A DNA stretch of 64,000 nucleotides from Physcia stellaris (taxonomy: Eukaryota > Ascomycota > Lecanoromycetes > Caliciales > Physciaceae): positions 62,001 through 126,000 of the forward strand of contig JABSSW010000032.1 in NCBI GenBank assembly GCA_018902385.1. The letters are read 5' to 3'. The notes beneath the pieces were generated by a model. It saw only the letters and a program-made list of their open reading frames with translations, was not told the origin of the DNA and searched no databases. The position numbers and the translations under genes are program-made. This document shows, in pieces, positions 1-11,966 of the stretch. The first letter of the stretch is position 1. Every line of letters starts with the position of its first letter.

Positions 1-1557
1 GTTCGAAATTGATTACGCATATTGCGTTTGAAATCAAAATTTTCGTAAATAATATTTAAAAATTTCAACATCATATGTTAAATTTTGAAATGATTCATAT
101 CAATATCACGAATCGATTGTATGTGATTTTCGATATTATTTTCAATTTAATTAATCACAATAATGATTGCGATTATGTTCGTGTCGTAATAATTAACGTT
201 GATTGTCATTTTATCGTGTATTTTTGTTTTTCAAACACGTCAAATGAATTTTATTTCATCGATGAATTTAAAAAAATTTGAATGTGTTTTGAAATATCGT
301 TTGTTTTTTTGAAAAAAATTAATTACGTTGATTTTATCGTCGTTTTTTTTATCGTCGACGTCAAAATTTCGTGCACGATCGCGAATTTTAATCAACAAAA
401 CGTCGTGATTTTTTTTCAAAAAAAATATATTTTTTTTGTTTGATCAAAAATAAATCACGTTATTTTTCGTATTCGTTTTTCAAAATATTCAATTTTCGAC
501 GAATTTTATTTAATTCGACATTCGTATTGATCAATTCGTCACGATCGACGTTAACAATATTGTACAAATTTTGATATTGAATCAAAACGTTCAAATAATT
601 ATCACGATCGATGCGTAATCGATCAAATTTTTTTAAAAAATCGACGATTTTATGATTGATTTATCATTTCAATTGATCGATAATGACAATATTCAAAAAA
701 TAAATGATTTTTTCATTTTTCATTTTTATAAATTCGATCGATAATACAAATCGACGACGTTTGAATTAATCAACGAAATTTTCGTCAAAAAAATTATCGT
801 TAATTTTATGCAACATGCGATTCACGTTGACGCGTAACGTTTTGAAACGTTGTTTCATCGAAATAAAAAATTCGAAAAAAATTGTTTCGTGATAATTTCG
901 AATCATAATTGAAAATGAAAAATTGAAAATAATAAAAAAAAAAAAAATCAATCGAATCAATTTTCGTTTTTTATCGTCGATTGCGTGAAAAATCGATTTG
1001 TTATTTCACGATTTTCATTAAATGTTTCGTCAAAAAAATTTTTTGATCGTTTGTTTGATCAACAAAATTTTTTCGTCGTTTGTTTCGTCAAAAAAATTTA
1101 ATCAATTTGAAATTTTATTTTTGAACGTTCGCGTATTACGACGAACGATAAAAATTAAAAATTTATTGTAATATCATGAATCGTGTTTGAGTAAACGTAA
1201 TATTGATTAACTAAACGAAAACAATAAATTTGCAAAAACAAATAAATACAAAATATCGAAATTACAAACAATGTACGACGTCAAATTTCAAATCACGTTA
1301 ATTTCAACGTAAAATTAAAACATAATTCGTTGTTCGATCACATATCATATCAATTATCTATTTGTCAAATTTATTTGTCAAACATGTTCGTAACACGATT
1401 TGTAATATAACATCGACGTACGTCATTGAAATTTCAATTTTGATGTATCGAATCAAAAAAAAAACGTCGTTTCGTTAATTTTCGTAATTTCGTCATTTGA
1501 TTCGACGTATGTTTTTCGAATCGACGAATAAAAACAAAAATGCGAAAATTACGACGT
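1..1557 (-). repeat. AT-rich, mutation-saturated old repeat, left half
   Basis: Extremely AT-rich DNA with no intact gene. By eye there is no CC or GG dinucleotide in the block and only three CT/AG (near 1190, 1211 and 1358), while CA/TG and CG are frequent. This is a saturated directional C-to-T pattern. The minus strand between about 760 and 480 still reads as a charged, coiled-coil-like segment (RLRIDRDNYLNVLIQYQNLY and following) that resembles the N-terminal coiled coil of fungal gypsy Gag proteins; that assignment is weak. The block continues beyond the inserted gypsy element at 12156. Confidence 0.8.
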
Positions 1558-1649
1558 TGTCACGATATGTGATCTATTGATGCTTGAAAGTCTCTGTCAT
1601 CTGTCTGTCTGTTGTTAGCATTTGTCTGTCTGTTGATCGACTGATTAGC
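1558..1649 (+). repeat. gypsy 5' LTR, first half
   Basis: Matches 11967-12058 of the 3' LTR. It is cut off at the target site TTAGC (CTAGC before mutation) by the nested element; the second half resumes at 5190. Confidence 0.9.
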
Positions 1650-1871
1650 TGTTGCAAAAAAGTAACAAAAAACTGATAATTGATTCATAAGCGAGTTGCA
1701 CGTGATTAGTCTTATATGTTTGACATTCGGCTTTTTACAAAATCGTCTGTAACATTCTTTTAGATAGTCATAATTCACACATCTTACAATCAGAAGCATT
1801 GCACTCGATTATATGACTCTATTGAATCTCGATTCTGATCTTCTGCCACTGTGCTAATTATCCTCTTTTCT
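1650..1871 (+). repeat. 5' LTR of the Gag-only element
   Basis: 222 bp, aligned without gaps to 4963-5184. It carries most of the C-to-T and G-to-A changes between the pair, about 23 of 30 by hand count. Confidence 0.88.
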
Positions 1872-2588
1872 GATGCCCATTCTCGAAAGAACGACTGGCA
1901 GTAAAAATCGCCGTTGACCGTCCACTGTTCACTCTCTAGAGACAGCAAAATCGAATCCCCCTTACTACACAACAACTAGATTACGGAGAGTCTATCTTTT
2001 CGAACGGCGAAATTTTCTATACTATTACTATTGAACGTCGAAATTCCAGCTCCATACGGCTTATAATTGACGAATAGTCTTAGCCAGCACGTTGTACTCT
2101 CTGCTCTCGATTTCGGACATACTCGGTTTGTTAACTCCGCAGTATCTTTCGGAGCAGCATTTCTTGCACGTTTGCAAGCAAAACTCCAGGCATACCCCTA
2201 TACCGGTTGCTTGGGCCCTCATTACGGATAGTGAGGAAGAGCGGTTACGGAGGACTGCTATTATTGGCCGGGCTAGGCCCCTGAAGCGACTCAGTCAGTC
2301 AGAGCGCATTTCTACAAGCGACCTCGATATCCGTGCGAGCGCTTCTATCATTTTCGAATCACTCGATTACTGGATGCTTGACCTGGGTACATCGTCCATG
2401 GTACAATTTTAGCGGGCAGAGCGTGTACCTCCGTCAGGAAATCAGTCGGCCTGTATTTCAGCGTTCGTTAGCAATGGCTTCGGCATCCTGCTTCAGGACT
2501 CGGCTTCGATAAGGTAGTCTGCTCACTCATTTGGCTGGAGTCGTTCCTACATTGATCATTTCGTTCTGCATTAATCGGTATCAACAAC

Positions 2589-4427
2589 ATGCTCCGCCCC
2601 TTCGATGGAATCGCTGAGGACGGTCGTCAATTCCTCGTCAACCTGCAGCCTAAACTACGTCCGAATCTATCTATTCAAGACTGGATTGAGATTGTATGGG
2701 CTCAATTTATCGATCAGGCATCCGAATGGATCAACAACGTGAAGGAGATAATGGACATGATTGACAAGGGGTCATCTGACGAGGTCGACAAGACGAGGTT
2801 CGTTCAATTGATCTGCGAGAAGTATCCTGCTGTCAAGAAGTCTGTTGTCAAGGAGTCTGTTATTAAGGAGTCTGTTGTATCCAGCGAGCAGCATCCCATC
2901 AAGCATGCTACAGTCAACAAGCCTGTTGCCAATCTTATTGGCATGCAACAAGGTCAGGATGAAACCGTTAGGGAGTACTATCAACGTATCCATGATGCCC
3001 TCGTTGAAACCGGTCGCAAGGATATTCTGTTGTCTGTTGTTGTGCTTCGGAACTGGATTGACGGCCTCAACAACAAGAAGCTAGCAAGGCATTTGGCCAG
3101 CAGGCCTGTCACGGACCAATCAAGTCTATACGATGTTTGTACCATTGCAGAACGAAAGCTCCTACAGAAGCGTCAGAAAAAGGAAGCTCGAAAAGCCCTG
3201 CAACAACAACTTCAGGATATCGTTGATCGTGAGGTTGCTCGGACCCAGATATCCTACGAGTCTCTGCATTTTCTGGAGCAAATACGGCCTGAAGTACTGG
3301 AGATCTGTACAGCTGTGGATATCACGGATATCGAGACCCCCGCATCTACTGCTTCAGAATATGCCAAATGGATCATCGCCTCTACAAGCCTGCAGAAGCC
3401 GTCACCCGAAGCCTGTTCTGTTGACGAGTCTCCGCTCATTTTGGAGGAAATGCCATGCAATTTGTCGGAGACCAGTACAAATATCGTGGATCCCAGTGAT
3501 ATCGAGGCAACCGATGAGATTCTTGCTTCAGGGCCTGGCAAATGGATTGCCCCTGCTAGAATGGAGGTTTTTGGTTATACTAGTACATCTGACGAGGCTT
3601 CGAAAAAGTCGCCCGCACCCGATACCGATATCGAAGCTTCGGATACCTCATTTGGCTGGAGTCGTTGCGGCACTGTTGATATGGAGGCCCTGAATCAGGA
3701 GGTTTTTGCTTTGGCCGCTACGTTTGACGCATTTTCGAAAAACCCGCCCGCATCATCCCCCGAGGACCTGGAGGTCTCGGTCGCAATGGATATGCCGTCT
3801 CTCAAGCATCTCATGGACATGAATGGTCCTGCTATTGAGGCTTTTGATTCTGGTACTGCAATGGGTGCATCTTTGAAAAACCCGTCGTCACAGCATATCG
3901 AGGACTCGGAGACATTGGAGAAGGATTCGGCCCATACCCTCTACGAGCTTCCTGCACTTCCTGCTTTCGATCTCAGTCTTGATATCGACTTCCAGACCTA
4001 TGCAACCGATATCGAAACACCCTCATTTGGCTGGAGTCGTTGCTGTACTAATCCTATTGGCTCTAGCATACCTTCGGTTTCTACCTGTACTTCTGCTCCG
4101 GCTGTCACCGCCACCACTTCGGATGCCACTTCTGAAACTACAGCTATCGATTTCTGTGAGGGGGAGCAGTTGTCCTGCTCCACGATGAACCCTTCTATTC
4201 TGGATACGGACTTCTATGGGGGGGAGCAGTCTTTGTGCTCCCCTGTTGATGATATTGTTGATGCTGTCTATACTGCTGATTCTGTTATGGATACCCATGC
4301 GCCTACCCTGACCGCTGGCCTGGTCAATACTACGATGAACCCTGCCTGGATATCACTTCTGGGCCCTATTGAGGACGTGGCCCCGAAACCGAAGCATAAG
4401 GGGCTACCGAAGGTGAAGATCAAGTAG
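2589..4427 (+). CDS. Gag-like protein of the nested LTR element (612 aa)
   Basis: An uninterrupted 612-residue frame that fills the middle of the element. Residues about 110-200 look like a retrotransposon Gag domain: QGQDETVREYYQRIHDAL, then a WIDGL/LARHLASRP segment and a basic coiled-coil-like stretch (RKLLQKRQKKEARKALQQQL). The following 350 residues are acidic and Ser/Thr-rich with internal repeats. The motif SFGWSRC occurs twice, near residues 356 and 479, and a GEQ-x-C-S motif occurs twice near the end. It ends in a basic tail (PKPKHKGLPKVKIK). No CCHC zinc knuckle, protease DTG or reverse transcriptase motif is seen. The role is inferred to be a particle protein for an element moved by enzymes from elsewhere. 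That the frame is intact between mutated LTRs is notable. Confidence 0.7.
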   Translation: MLRPFDGIAEDGRQFLVNLQPKLRPNLSIQDWIEIVWAQFIDQASEWINNVKEIMDMIDKGSSDEVDKTRFVQLICEKYPAVKKSVVKESVIKESVVSSEQHPIKHATVNKPVANLIGMQQGQDETVREYYQRIHDALVETGRKDILLSVVVLRNWIDGLNNKKLARHLASRPVTDQSSLYDVCTIAERKLLQKRQKKEARKALQQQLQDIVDREVARTQISYESLHFLEQIRPEVLEICTAVDITDIETPASTASEYAKWIIASTSLQKPSPEACSVDESPLILEEMPCNLSETSTNIVDPSDIEATDEILASGPGKWIAPARMEVFGYTSTSDEASKKSPAPDTDIEASDTSFGWSRCGTVDMEALNQEVFALAATFDAFSKNPPASSPEDLEVSVAMDMPSLKHLMDMNGPAIEAFDSGTAMGASLKNPSSQHIEDSETLEKDSAHTLYELPALPAFDLSLDIDFQTYATDIETPSFGWSRCCTNPIGSSIPSVSTCTSAPAVTATTSDATSETTAIDFCEGEQLSCSTMNPSILDTDFYGGEQSLCSPVDDIVDAVYTADSVMDTHAPTLTAGLVNTTMNPAWISLLGPIEDVAPKPKHKGLPKVKIK

Positions 4428-4962
4428 TTGCTAGAGCCGGAGCATATCGAATCAGGAAGTCACCAAATCGTTGCTGGGATATCTGCAGGATCTGCATACA
4501 ATATTGCCCTGTTCTCTGGCATCCAACAACGGCTAGGACCTTGAGATAATTGCAGGATACACATACAAAACGGTCACCTTCTCGGGCACGTCAACAACCG
4601 TCAATACACCTGGGATATCTGCAGTTTTCGCATACAAAATGGCCTCGTTCTCCTGCGATGCGCAAGGCTTCAAAACGTGCAAATCCAAGGCCTGCGAACC
4701 AGCATACGGTTTCGGCATTTCGGGCCTGCAAACAGCCATACCTGGTACCATGCAATTGCGACGAGGGTAAAGCCCTACTTCTATGGATTCTCGGCATTCT
4801 CCGATATCTGTTTTACGAATCTCCTTTCTCTCGGCGTACAACGTGGTTTATTTGGCCTGGTTTTCGGTGTCAATATTGCTTTGCGTTAGGGGATCTATTC
4901 TGCCTGGTTGGAGATGGTTAAGGAGATGACGCTGGGGACAGCGTCTTGCTATGAGAGGGAGC

Positions 4963-5184
4963 TGTTGCAGGGGAGTAACAAGAAACTGGTAATTGGCCCA
5001 TAAGCGAGTTGCACGTGACTAGCCTTATATGCTTGGCATTCGACCTTCTACAAAACCGCCTGTAGCATTCTCCTAGATAGTCATAATTCACACATCTTAC
5101 AACCAGAAACATTGCACTCGATTATATGATTCTATTGAGTTTCGATTCTGACCTTCTGTCACTGTGCTAATTATTCTCTTTTTT
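4963..5184 (+). repeat. 3' LTR of the Gag-only element
   Basis: 222 bp copy of 1650-1871, less mutated. A decayed inverted relative of this LTR lies near 38464-38676. Confidence 0.88.
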
Positions 5185-5189
5185 CTAGC

Positions 5190-5281
5190 TTCTTCTGTAT
5201 TTAGTTAGCTGACTTTTTTATATACCGTGCTTTCTGCACAGAATCAATGACATTCTTCTTACATTTCAACAATTCGTTACA
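5190..5281 (+). repeat. gypsy 5' LTR, second half
   Basis: 92 bp matching 12059-12150 of the 3' LTR, ending CGTTACA. With 1558-1649 it gives exactly the 184 bp of the 3' LTR. Confidence 0.9.
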
Positions 5282-5959
5282 AATGATAGCATCATTTATC
5301 AACGTCAATACGACATCATTGATTGTCGTCTGACGTATCAGATTCATTCTTCGGATCATCAGTCAATGCTGTGAGTAATCGACAAGCGATTCTTGCTTCG
5401 TTGCTGTAATTTTTCTGTTTAGAGTATTTCGACTGTTCATTCAGCAATTTCATTCACGATTCACGTCAATTTTAGTCAAAACATCGTCAAGCTGACTTCG
5501 ATAATTAACATTATTCGTGACACTGTCATTTTAGCTCATCAGATACAAGATTTCGTTGTTATCGATCACAGATATCAGACATTCGTATTCACTATTATCA
5601 AGAAAGTTTTGTACGAAGTCTGTCGTCAGCATTTTCGACTTTCATCGACACAGCTATTTGAACGTTTTCGAATCGACTCAGTCGACACACAAAAAAAATC
5701 ACGTATCTGATTCAACGATTGAGTTTTTGACAAATTCATTTTCAAGAAAATCGTCAAGCGATTCGAAACATCAGTTCAAGCACTCTATTCAATTATTTTT
5801 ATTTCAACAAGCATTTTTACGTCGATCACGATATTTGAATCAAACGATATTTTTGACGATTCATCATTCATCGATGTCATTTCTTTCGATAATTTTTTTA
5901 TCGACAGTTCACAACAAACTAAAAACACGTCAATGACGAAAAAAATAAAACGAGACAAC

Positions 5960-7300
5960 ATGTCAGACAACGCTGACAATGCTGACAATGTCGATGTCAA
6001 TCTCAATGACAACAATTATCAGAAATTCGAATTCACTCGTCAACAGTGAGAATTTTTACAAACACTTATGAATCGATCACACGATGACGACGATGTCAAT
6101 GATTTTTTTAACAACGATAACAACGTCAACACTGACAACAATAATTTGAAAGTCGAAAACGTTGATTATTTCGATTTTGATTACGAAATCAATGAGTCGA
6201 ATGTCTTTGTAATTAACGCTGAACGTCACGTTTTTTACATCGATATTTACATTTTTGTTGATAAATTCAAGAAATTGATTGCACGACGCGACAATGACAA
6301 AGTGCAAAAAATTATCACTGTTTGCTTAAAAGGCACAGCTTTTATTTGGCATTTCAATGAATTTATCGACATGAAACGAACTTTTTTTCGAATTGTCATT
6401 TGTGAACAATGATATGCAATATTTATCAAACGTTTCAAAAAGCGTACAATCATTGTCGTTCAGTATATTCAGCGAAAACGTTACATTTTTGCAAATGTCA
6501 GAACTGACAAATCTTTTCGTGTTTTTGTTTAGAAAATGTTACGTCACGTCAAAATTGCAAAAATGACGTCAATGTACAATCAATTGACAATCGTTTGAAA
6601 CAACATTGATGTAAAATTTCGACGTGACATATTTGAGTTTACAATCATCATTTCATTATTCAGCTTTCTGAATCAATTGAACAGTAAAATCAACATTTGA
6701 CTTGAGCTGACACGTAATCAACGTTCTGATAATTTTAGTCGATTCAACAAAACAGTCGATCAGTATACTTCTGATCGTCAACAAGATTTTACTTTCAGAT
6801 ACTTTAAGAATCAATTTGACAAACAGTTATATCAAAATTATCAATCAAATCGAAATCAATATCAACAATATTTTTCAAATCGATTTGTTAATGTTTATCA
6901 ATCAAAATCAACATCAACGTCAATTTTATTTCTTGCTCGTCAGTCGTTACAGATCACAAACGAAAACGCGTCAAATTCGCAAAATCAAAATCAAAACAAT
7001 CAGCGACAAAACGATGTTCGTCAACAAATTGACAATTACAACGTCAGACGAAACGACAAATCAAAAAACGATTCAAGCAATCGTGACGATTACAACATCA
7101 ACAATTGACGCAATCGATCATTTGCATATCAGATTGAAAAACAGCATGACGAACAAAAAAAAAAACGAATTGATTACAACTCGTCGTCGATGAAAAACGA
7201 ATTCGAACAATTTAACAATTATTTCGTTGACGATTTGAATTATTACAATTCGAATCGTCAAAATCAATCGAACAATGAGATTGACAGTTACGAGTATTTT
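5960..7300 (+). pseudogene. gypsy gag remnant
   Basis: Plus-strand frames read like the Gag of fungal gypsy elements: an Asp/Asn-rich N-terminus, CLKGTAFIWHFNEF near 6327, then RRDIFEFTIIISLFSFL near 6620. Stops interrupt it, for example TGA at 6411-6413 where the family normally has Trp, and a TAG near 6530. The stops fit G-to-A changes in TGG codons. A long Gln/Asn-rich region follows. Confidence 0.75.
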
Positions 7301-7312
7301 TCGTCATCGTAA

Positions 7313-8302
7313 TTGAAATATTTTTGTCGACGTTGCAAATCGACTTTCTTATCAAATAATCAATTACACAAGCACATTCGAACTGAATGTCAATCGTTCA
7401 AATTCATTGACATTTCGATTTCGATATCGTATCATGACGAGTCAATCGATGTTAACGATTTTGATTCTATTATCATCGTTAAGTCGTCAGTTGTCGAATT
7501 TTCTATTAAAAACAGCGTGAAACAAAAATATGATTTTAGACAATGACATTACATCATTGTCAAAGTTATGTTCGATTTGAATGTTTTTGTCGAGTCAATT
7601 TGTTTAAATATCGACTGTGACATTATCTTTGTCGATCGTCAGTTTTTGTCAGAACAATCATCGATTACAATCGTCAAAACAAAATCAACGTCAATATTCG
7701 TCATCGAAATCGACGACAACAAACACGAAATCAGCGAATATGTCGTCGTCACAATTCATGTGTCTGATTTTAACAAGCAAGACAAATCTGTGATAGCTAA
7801 AATTATTCGTGAAATTCATGTAATTGACGAACTGAAAGTCAAAATGCTTATTGACACAAACATCATTGAATCGAAACAGATAGACATCATGATTTCGTTT
7901 AGTCAAATTAACATTGACAGTTGCGACGTCACAATTTCGATCAAGTTACAAGCATCATCAAATCGTCGTGTCAAGCAAATAATACAAGTCGACAAGACTA
8001 TCGTAATATCATCTCATTCACAACTTGTCATATCTTTTCGACGTTTCAGTAAGAAATTCTTATCGAATCGTGATTTTCTATTTGAATTTGTCGAATGTAA
8101 TTTGTCACTTTACGTTCACGTCGTGAATGTCATCACAGACGTCATTTTGACACGTAACGAAATTGATAAATCGATTTTTTTATCAAAAAAATTCAGATTC
8201 GACATTATCAATGAATTAAATTACGACAGCTGCTGCAATTTAGCAATTGAAAATAGCGATTTAATCGCTAAATCATCAAAAACAATACATCAAACAAATT
8301 GA
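7313..8302 (+). pseudogene. gypsy C2H2 finger and protease region remnant
   Basis: Begins with CRRCKSTFLSNNQLHKHIRT, a C2H2-type zinc finger often found between Gag and protease in fungal gypsy elements. It is followed, after a stop near 7543, by a protease-like region (7568-8300). That region has the typical spacing (CLNIDCDIIFVDRQFL, then VKMLIDTNIIESKQIDI), but the catalytic DTG equivalent reads IDCD, so the active site is altered. Confidence 0.65.
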
Positions 8303-8559
8303 GTGAAAAAATTCTGTGTCATTGCATTGACAATTATCGATGTCATTATGTCGATCGTAACATCGACTATTACGTCATTCAATGTCAATATTGTCATCGT
8401 TTTAACAGTCACATTTGTTGTAAAAACAACGTTCAAACTAAAAATCACATTGTTTAACGACGTTAATGTCTTTGAAAATAATGTGACAGTCGAGATTTTC
8501 ACTCGAGTTGTCGATAACTATTCGAATTTCTGACGAGATCGTGATTTCGTCGATTTGAC

Positions 8560-9340
8560 ACGAAAAAAATGAATGAGAATATCGCTGAAAAAAAGATGAA
8601 TTACATTCGGCAAAACTAAGATGTATTCATTGAAAAACAAGAATAAAAAAATCGTTGATAAGATTTTTGACGAATTACATGAACAAAACAGACTTAGATG
8701 AACAGACAGACAAACGTCGTTTAGTTATTCGATGTTTGTTGTCTGAAAAACGCTTTTTATTGACGAAAAAAAGAATCGAACAGTTGTTGACATACGTGAA
8801 CTCAATCGACTACTAGAATTCGACGTTTATTTCATATCATTACAAGACGACATCATAATTTTAGTTCGTGAATGTGCATACGTCATCGTCGTTGACGCAA
8901 CGTCTTTTTTCTATCAATAAAGAGTGCATTCGAATGACAGACATAAATTTATCGTTGTTATTCATCGTGAACAAGAAACGTTTTGCGTACTTGTCATGAA
9001 TTGCAAAAATAATTCGATCTATGTACAACGTCAAATTGATCGAATATTTCGTTCATTGCGTCATTGTGTTCGCGCTTACGTTGACGATGTCGTCATTTTT
9101 TCTAAAACGTTCGAAGAGCACGTTTCACATTTACGTGCAGTTTTCGATTTATTCGTCAAGCTGAATATATTCATCAAGTCAAATAAAGCGTTTTTTGATT
9201 ATTCGAATATTCAACTACTTGATCAACACGTTGACTTTTTCGACTTGTCAATTGTCGAAAACAAACTGAAAACTATCAACATGTTACGATTTTCACGCAC
9301 ATTACGCGAACTCGAAATTTATCTTGACATGACGAACTGA
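8560..9340 (+). pseudogene. gypsy reverse transcriptase remnant
   Basis: The polymerase active-site motif AYVDDVVIFSK is intact near 9070-9110, preceded by YVQRQIDRIFRSLRHCVR. It is followed by the SKAFFDYSNIQLLDQHVD segment typical of gypsy polymerases. TGA and TAG codons interrupt the frame upstream (8560-8920) and at 9338. Confidence 0.85.
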
Positions 9341-9412
9341 TTACGTCAATATGTATCATATTACGCTCAGATAGAAAAATCGCTCAAAAATCGAAAAATC
9401 AATTTTTTAAAG

Positions 9413-10105
9413 TTGACGTCTAAGTCTGACAATTCACGTCGTGTCTATTCGACACGAATTGCTGTAAAAACGTCGTTCTCGATAAAGTTGATCGCTTTCG
9501 ATATTTTTCAAGAATTATTGAATCGCTTTAGCTATTTCGTACATCACGATTTTAGTCGATTTATTTTCGTGAATCTTGACGCGTCAAAAAAACGCGATAT
9601 TGACGTCATGATATTTCACGTCAAAGACGACATTGTATCAATTGATGATTATTTTAATCGATCGTCGATTCAGTTTATTTTATTTTTCAATCGTTTGTTA
9701 ACAGTCGTCGAAATCAAATATTGATTTACGAAATTAAAAATTATCGAATTCGTATGAATATTAAAGAAAATTCGACACATGATTGAATCGTCAATTAAAA
9801 TTATTTTGTACATCAATCACGATGTCGTTTCAATGAAAACAATCATCTATACAAATCACGCGATTACATTGAATATTGCTAGACAATCGACATTGACAAC
9901 GTCATTCATTGACAAGCTAAATTTACGATTTGTTCGTGCATCAAAATTTTTCAGCCGATTTGATTTTGACATTCGTCACAAATTTGACAAAAAACACGTC
10001 GTGTCTGACGCGTTATCACGTTTGTCAAATGTCAATTTCGAAACGCATTTCAAGTCAAAAATGAATTTGATGTGTTACATATTTATCAAGCAATCGTTTC
10101 GTTGA
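9413..10105 (+). pseudogene. gypsy RNase H and tether remnant
   Basis: The region reads as the RNase H and connection domain of a gypsy polymerase: LLNRFSYFVHHDFSRFIFVNL near 9513, then KLNLRFVRASKFFSRFDFDI and KKHVVSDALSRL near 9990. The last is the conserved end of the RNase H region. Several stops break the frame. Confidence 0.75.
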
Positions 10106-10260
10106 TTCATCTCAACGATAAATTTCGTAACAAGTTTTTTGATGACTACGATAATGATTCAACTTGAAAACGAATTAAAAATCAGATTTTAATCAACGAG
10201 AAACTTGACGAGAATGTCGTTTCAATTTTTTTTCAACACGAAATTACGTCGACAACATTC

Positions 10261-11960
10261 ATGAAATTCGCTAAAATTAACTTTAATCAAACGAAATCAT
10301 CATCAGTGAATCATTTCATTGCGCTGATCAAAATCAATTCGTCACAAACAATGTCATCGTTTTCTTCGTCATCTAATGCAACGTTCAGAATCGATGTCAG
10401 CGATTTTGACTTTACGAATCAGCATTTTTCGATTCGATTTTTAATTTATCATGTCGACAAATTTACAAAACATCGTCGTCTGTGCATATCGAAAAACTGC
10501 ATCAAAAACATTTTTGACGTTGATCATATCAACAATGATCATTCGAAATTTGTCAAATGTTTCGAAAGAATGTCAATTAATTGATATATACGTGATTTGA
10601 GCAAGCATTTTCGAACTTATTTATATCACTGTTCGGAATGTCTCGTTTATCAGACACGTCGTCATCAATTTTACGATTCATTACAATTTATCGAGAAATC
10701 ATCAGTGTTTTTTCATATCATTATCATTGATTTTATTTTCGCATTACTTATAGTCATTGAAATCGAATATGATTTCGTCATGTCGATGATTTGTAAATTC
10801 AGCAAACGCGTCACTTTCGTAATCGAAAAAAACACGTGATCAACGTTTCAATGAAACATAACTTTCATTGACAGATTGAACGTGACAGATTGAAATACGT
10901 TTAACGTCATTTTGTCCGATAGAAATCGCAAATTTCTGTTTGAATTGTGAATTACAATTTTCAGATATTTTGACGTCAAGTTATTGTACTTTACAATTTA
11001 TCACGCACAGATTGACGATCAAAATGAAATCATCAATCAGATTGTCGAAATAATTTTACGCTATCTTATTGTCACATTGAATAATTTTGACAAATGATCA
11101 TTCACGTTATCACGTTTACAAGTCGAATTAAACAACGTTTCGTCAATTACAATCGATAAATCGATCAACGACATTATTTACGATTTTACGTTTGATCAAT
11201 CGTTGAATTTTATCAATCTGAACGCGTCAACTATCAATCAACATATCGTCAAAACAAAAATTGTCGACGTCATTTTTTTCGTCATAATGTTTCAAAAACG
11301 ACATTACGATCGTCGACATCAATCGACATTTCTTGTTGTCGACGAATGAACGTTATTTCAGCTGAACAAAAAATATAGCATTTCAATTATCGTTGACATC
11401 ATCAAGAAATATGATTTACAATATGTCGATTTTTTCAAAATGCTAAAACGTATTGATCGACTCGTTTATAAATTTGAAATATTTGATCACTGACGTTTGC
11501 ATTCGATTTTCACTATAATTCAACTGAAATTTTGTTCGACTTTTGACAGCGATTCTTATCATCGCTTCAAATCGAATCAATTCGATTTCGTCTTTGTGAA
11601 AAATGACATCGAAACGTACAAGTTTTTCGAGCTTGACAAATTATTCAACAAACGTGTCATCAAGAAAAACAAAAACGTAGCGACACAATATTTAGCACGT
11701 TGAAAAAGCTATGATTTTCAATTCGACAGATGAATTAATATCAAGAATTTGAACAATGTCAAGAACCTGATCGATCAATATGAGACTACAATTGAAATTA
11801 CGATGTCAGACAGAAAACAACGACGAAATAATTCGATTACAGTTCAGTCAACATCGACGCCGACTACATCTGACAAGCGTCGTTCTGACAGATCTCGTAA
11901 AATACAGCAGTGATATGAGAAGATGAAACAACGAAAACGTTGCTAAACTTGTTTGTTCGG
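10261..11960 (+). pseudogene. gypsy integrase and C-terminal remnant
   Basis: The integrase zinc-binding and core parts are recognisable: CSECLVYQTRRHQFYDSLQ near 10630, then FHIIIIDFIFALL and MSMICKFSKRVTF near 10710-10815, matching the core of fungal gypsy integrases. Downstream frames (10840-11960) are short and end in a basic Ser/Arg-rich tail just before the 3' LTR. Confidence 0.72.
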
Positions 11961-11966
11961 AAAAAT

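Larger units (their letters stand above)
1650..5184 (+). mobile_element. Gag-only LTR retrotransposon nested in the gypsy 5' LTR
   Basis: A 3,535 bp element with two 222 bp direct LTRs (1650-1871 and 4963-5184, starting TGTTGCA). It is inserted with a 5 bp target duplication (TTAGC at 1645-1649, CTAGC at 5185-5189); the uninterrupted 3' LTR of the host gypsy element has this site once. A purine-rich stretch (about 4951-4961) precedes the 3' LTR. The interior holds one long ORF (2589-4427) with Gag-like sequence. I see no protease, reverse transcriptase, RNase H or integrase. It therefore looks non-autonomous, comparable to the TR-GAG class described in plants. The interior is not AT-biased although the LTRs are. 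Confidence 0.85.

Noticed and set aside
1560-1799. 79-codon minus frame in the LTR (similar frame at 4918-5112)
   Set aside because: It lies inside LTRs and repeats only because the LTR repeats; no coding signature.
2092-2412. 106-codon plus frame upstream of the Gag-like ORF
   Set aside because: It sits in the leader of the nested element, has no domain, and is not needed for any known element design. It could be a leader peptide but there is no support.
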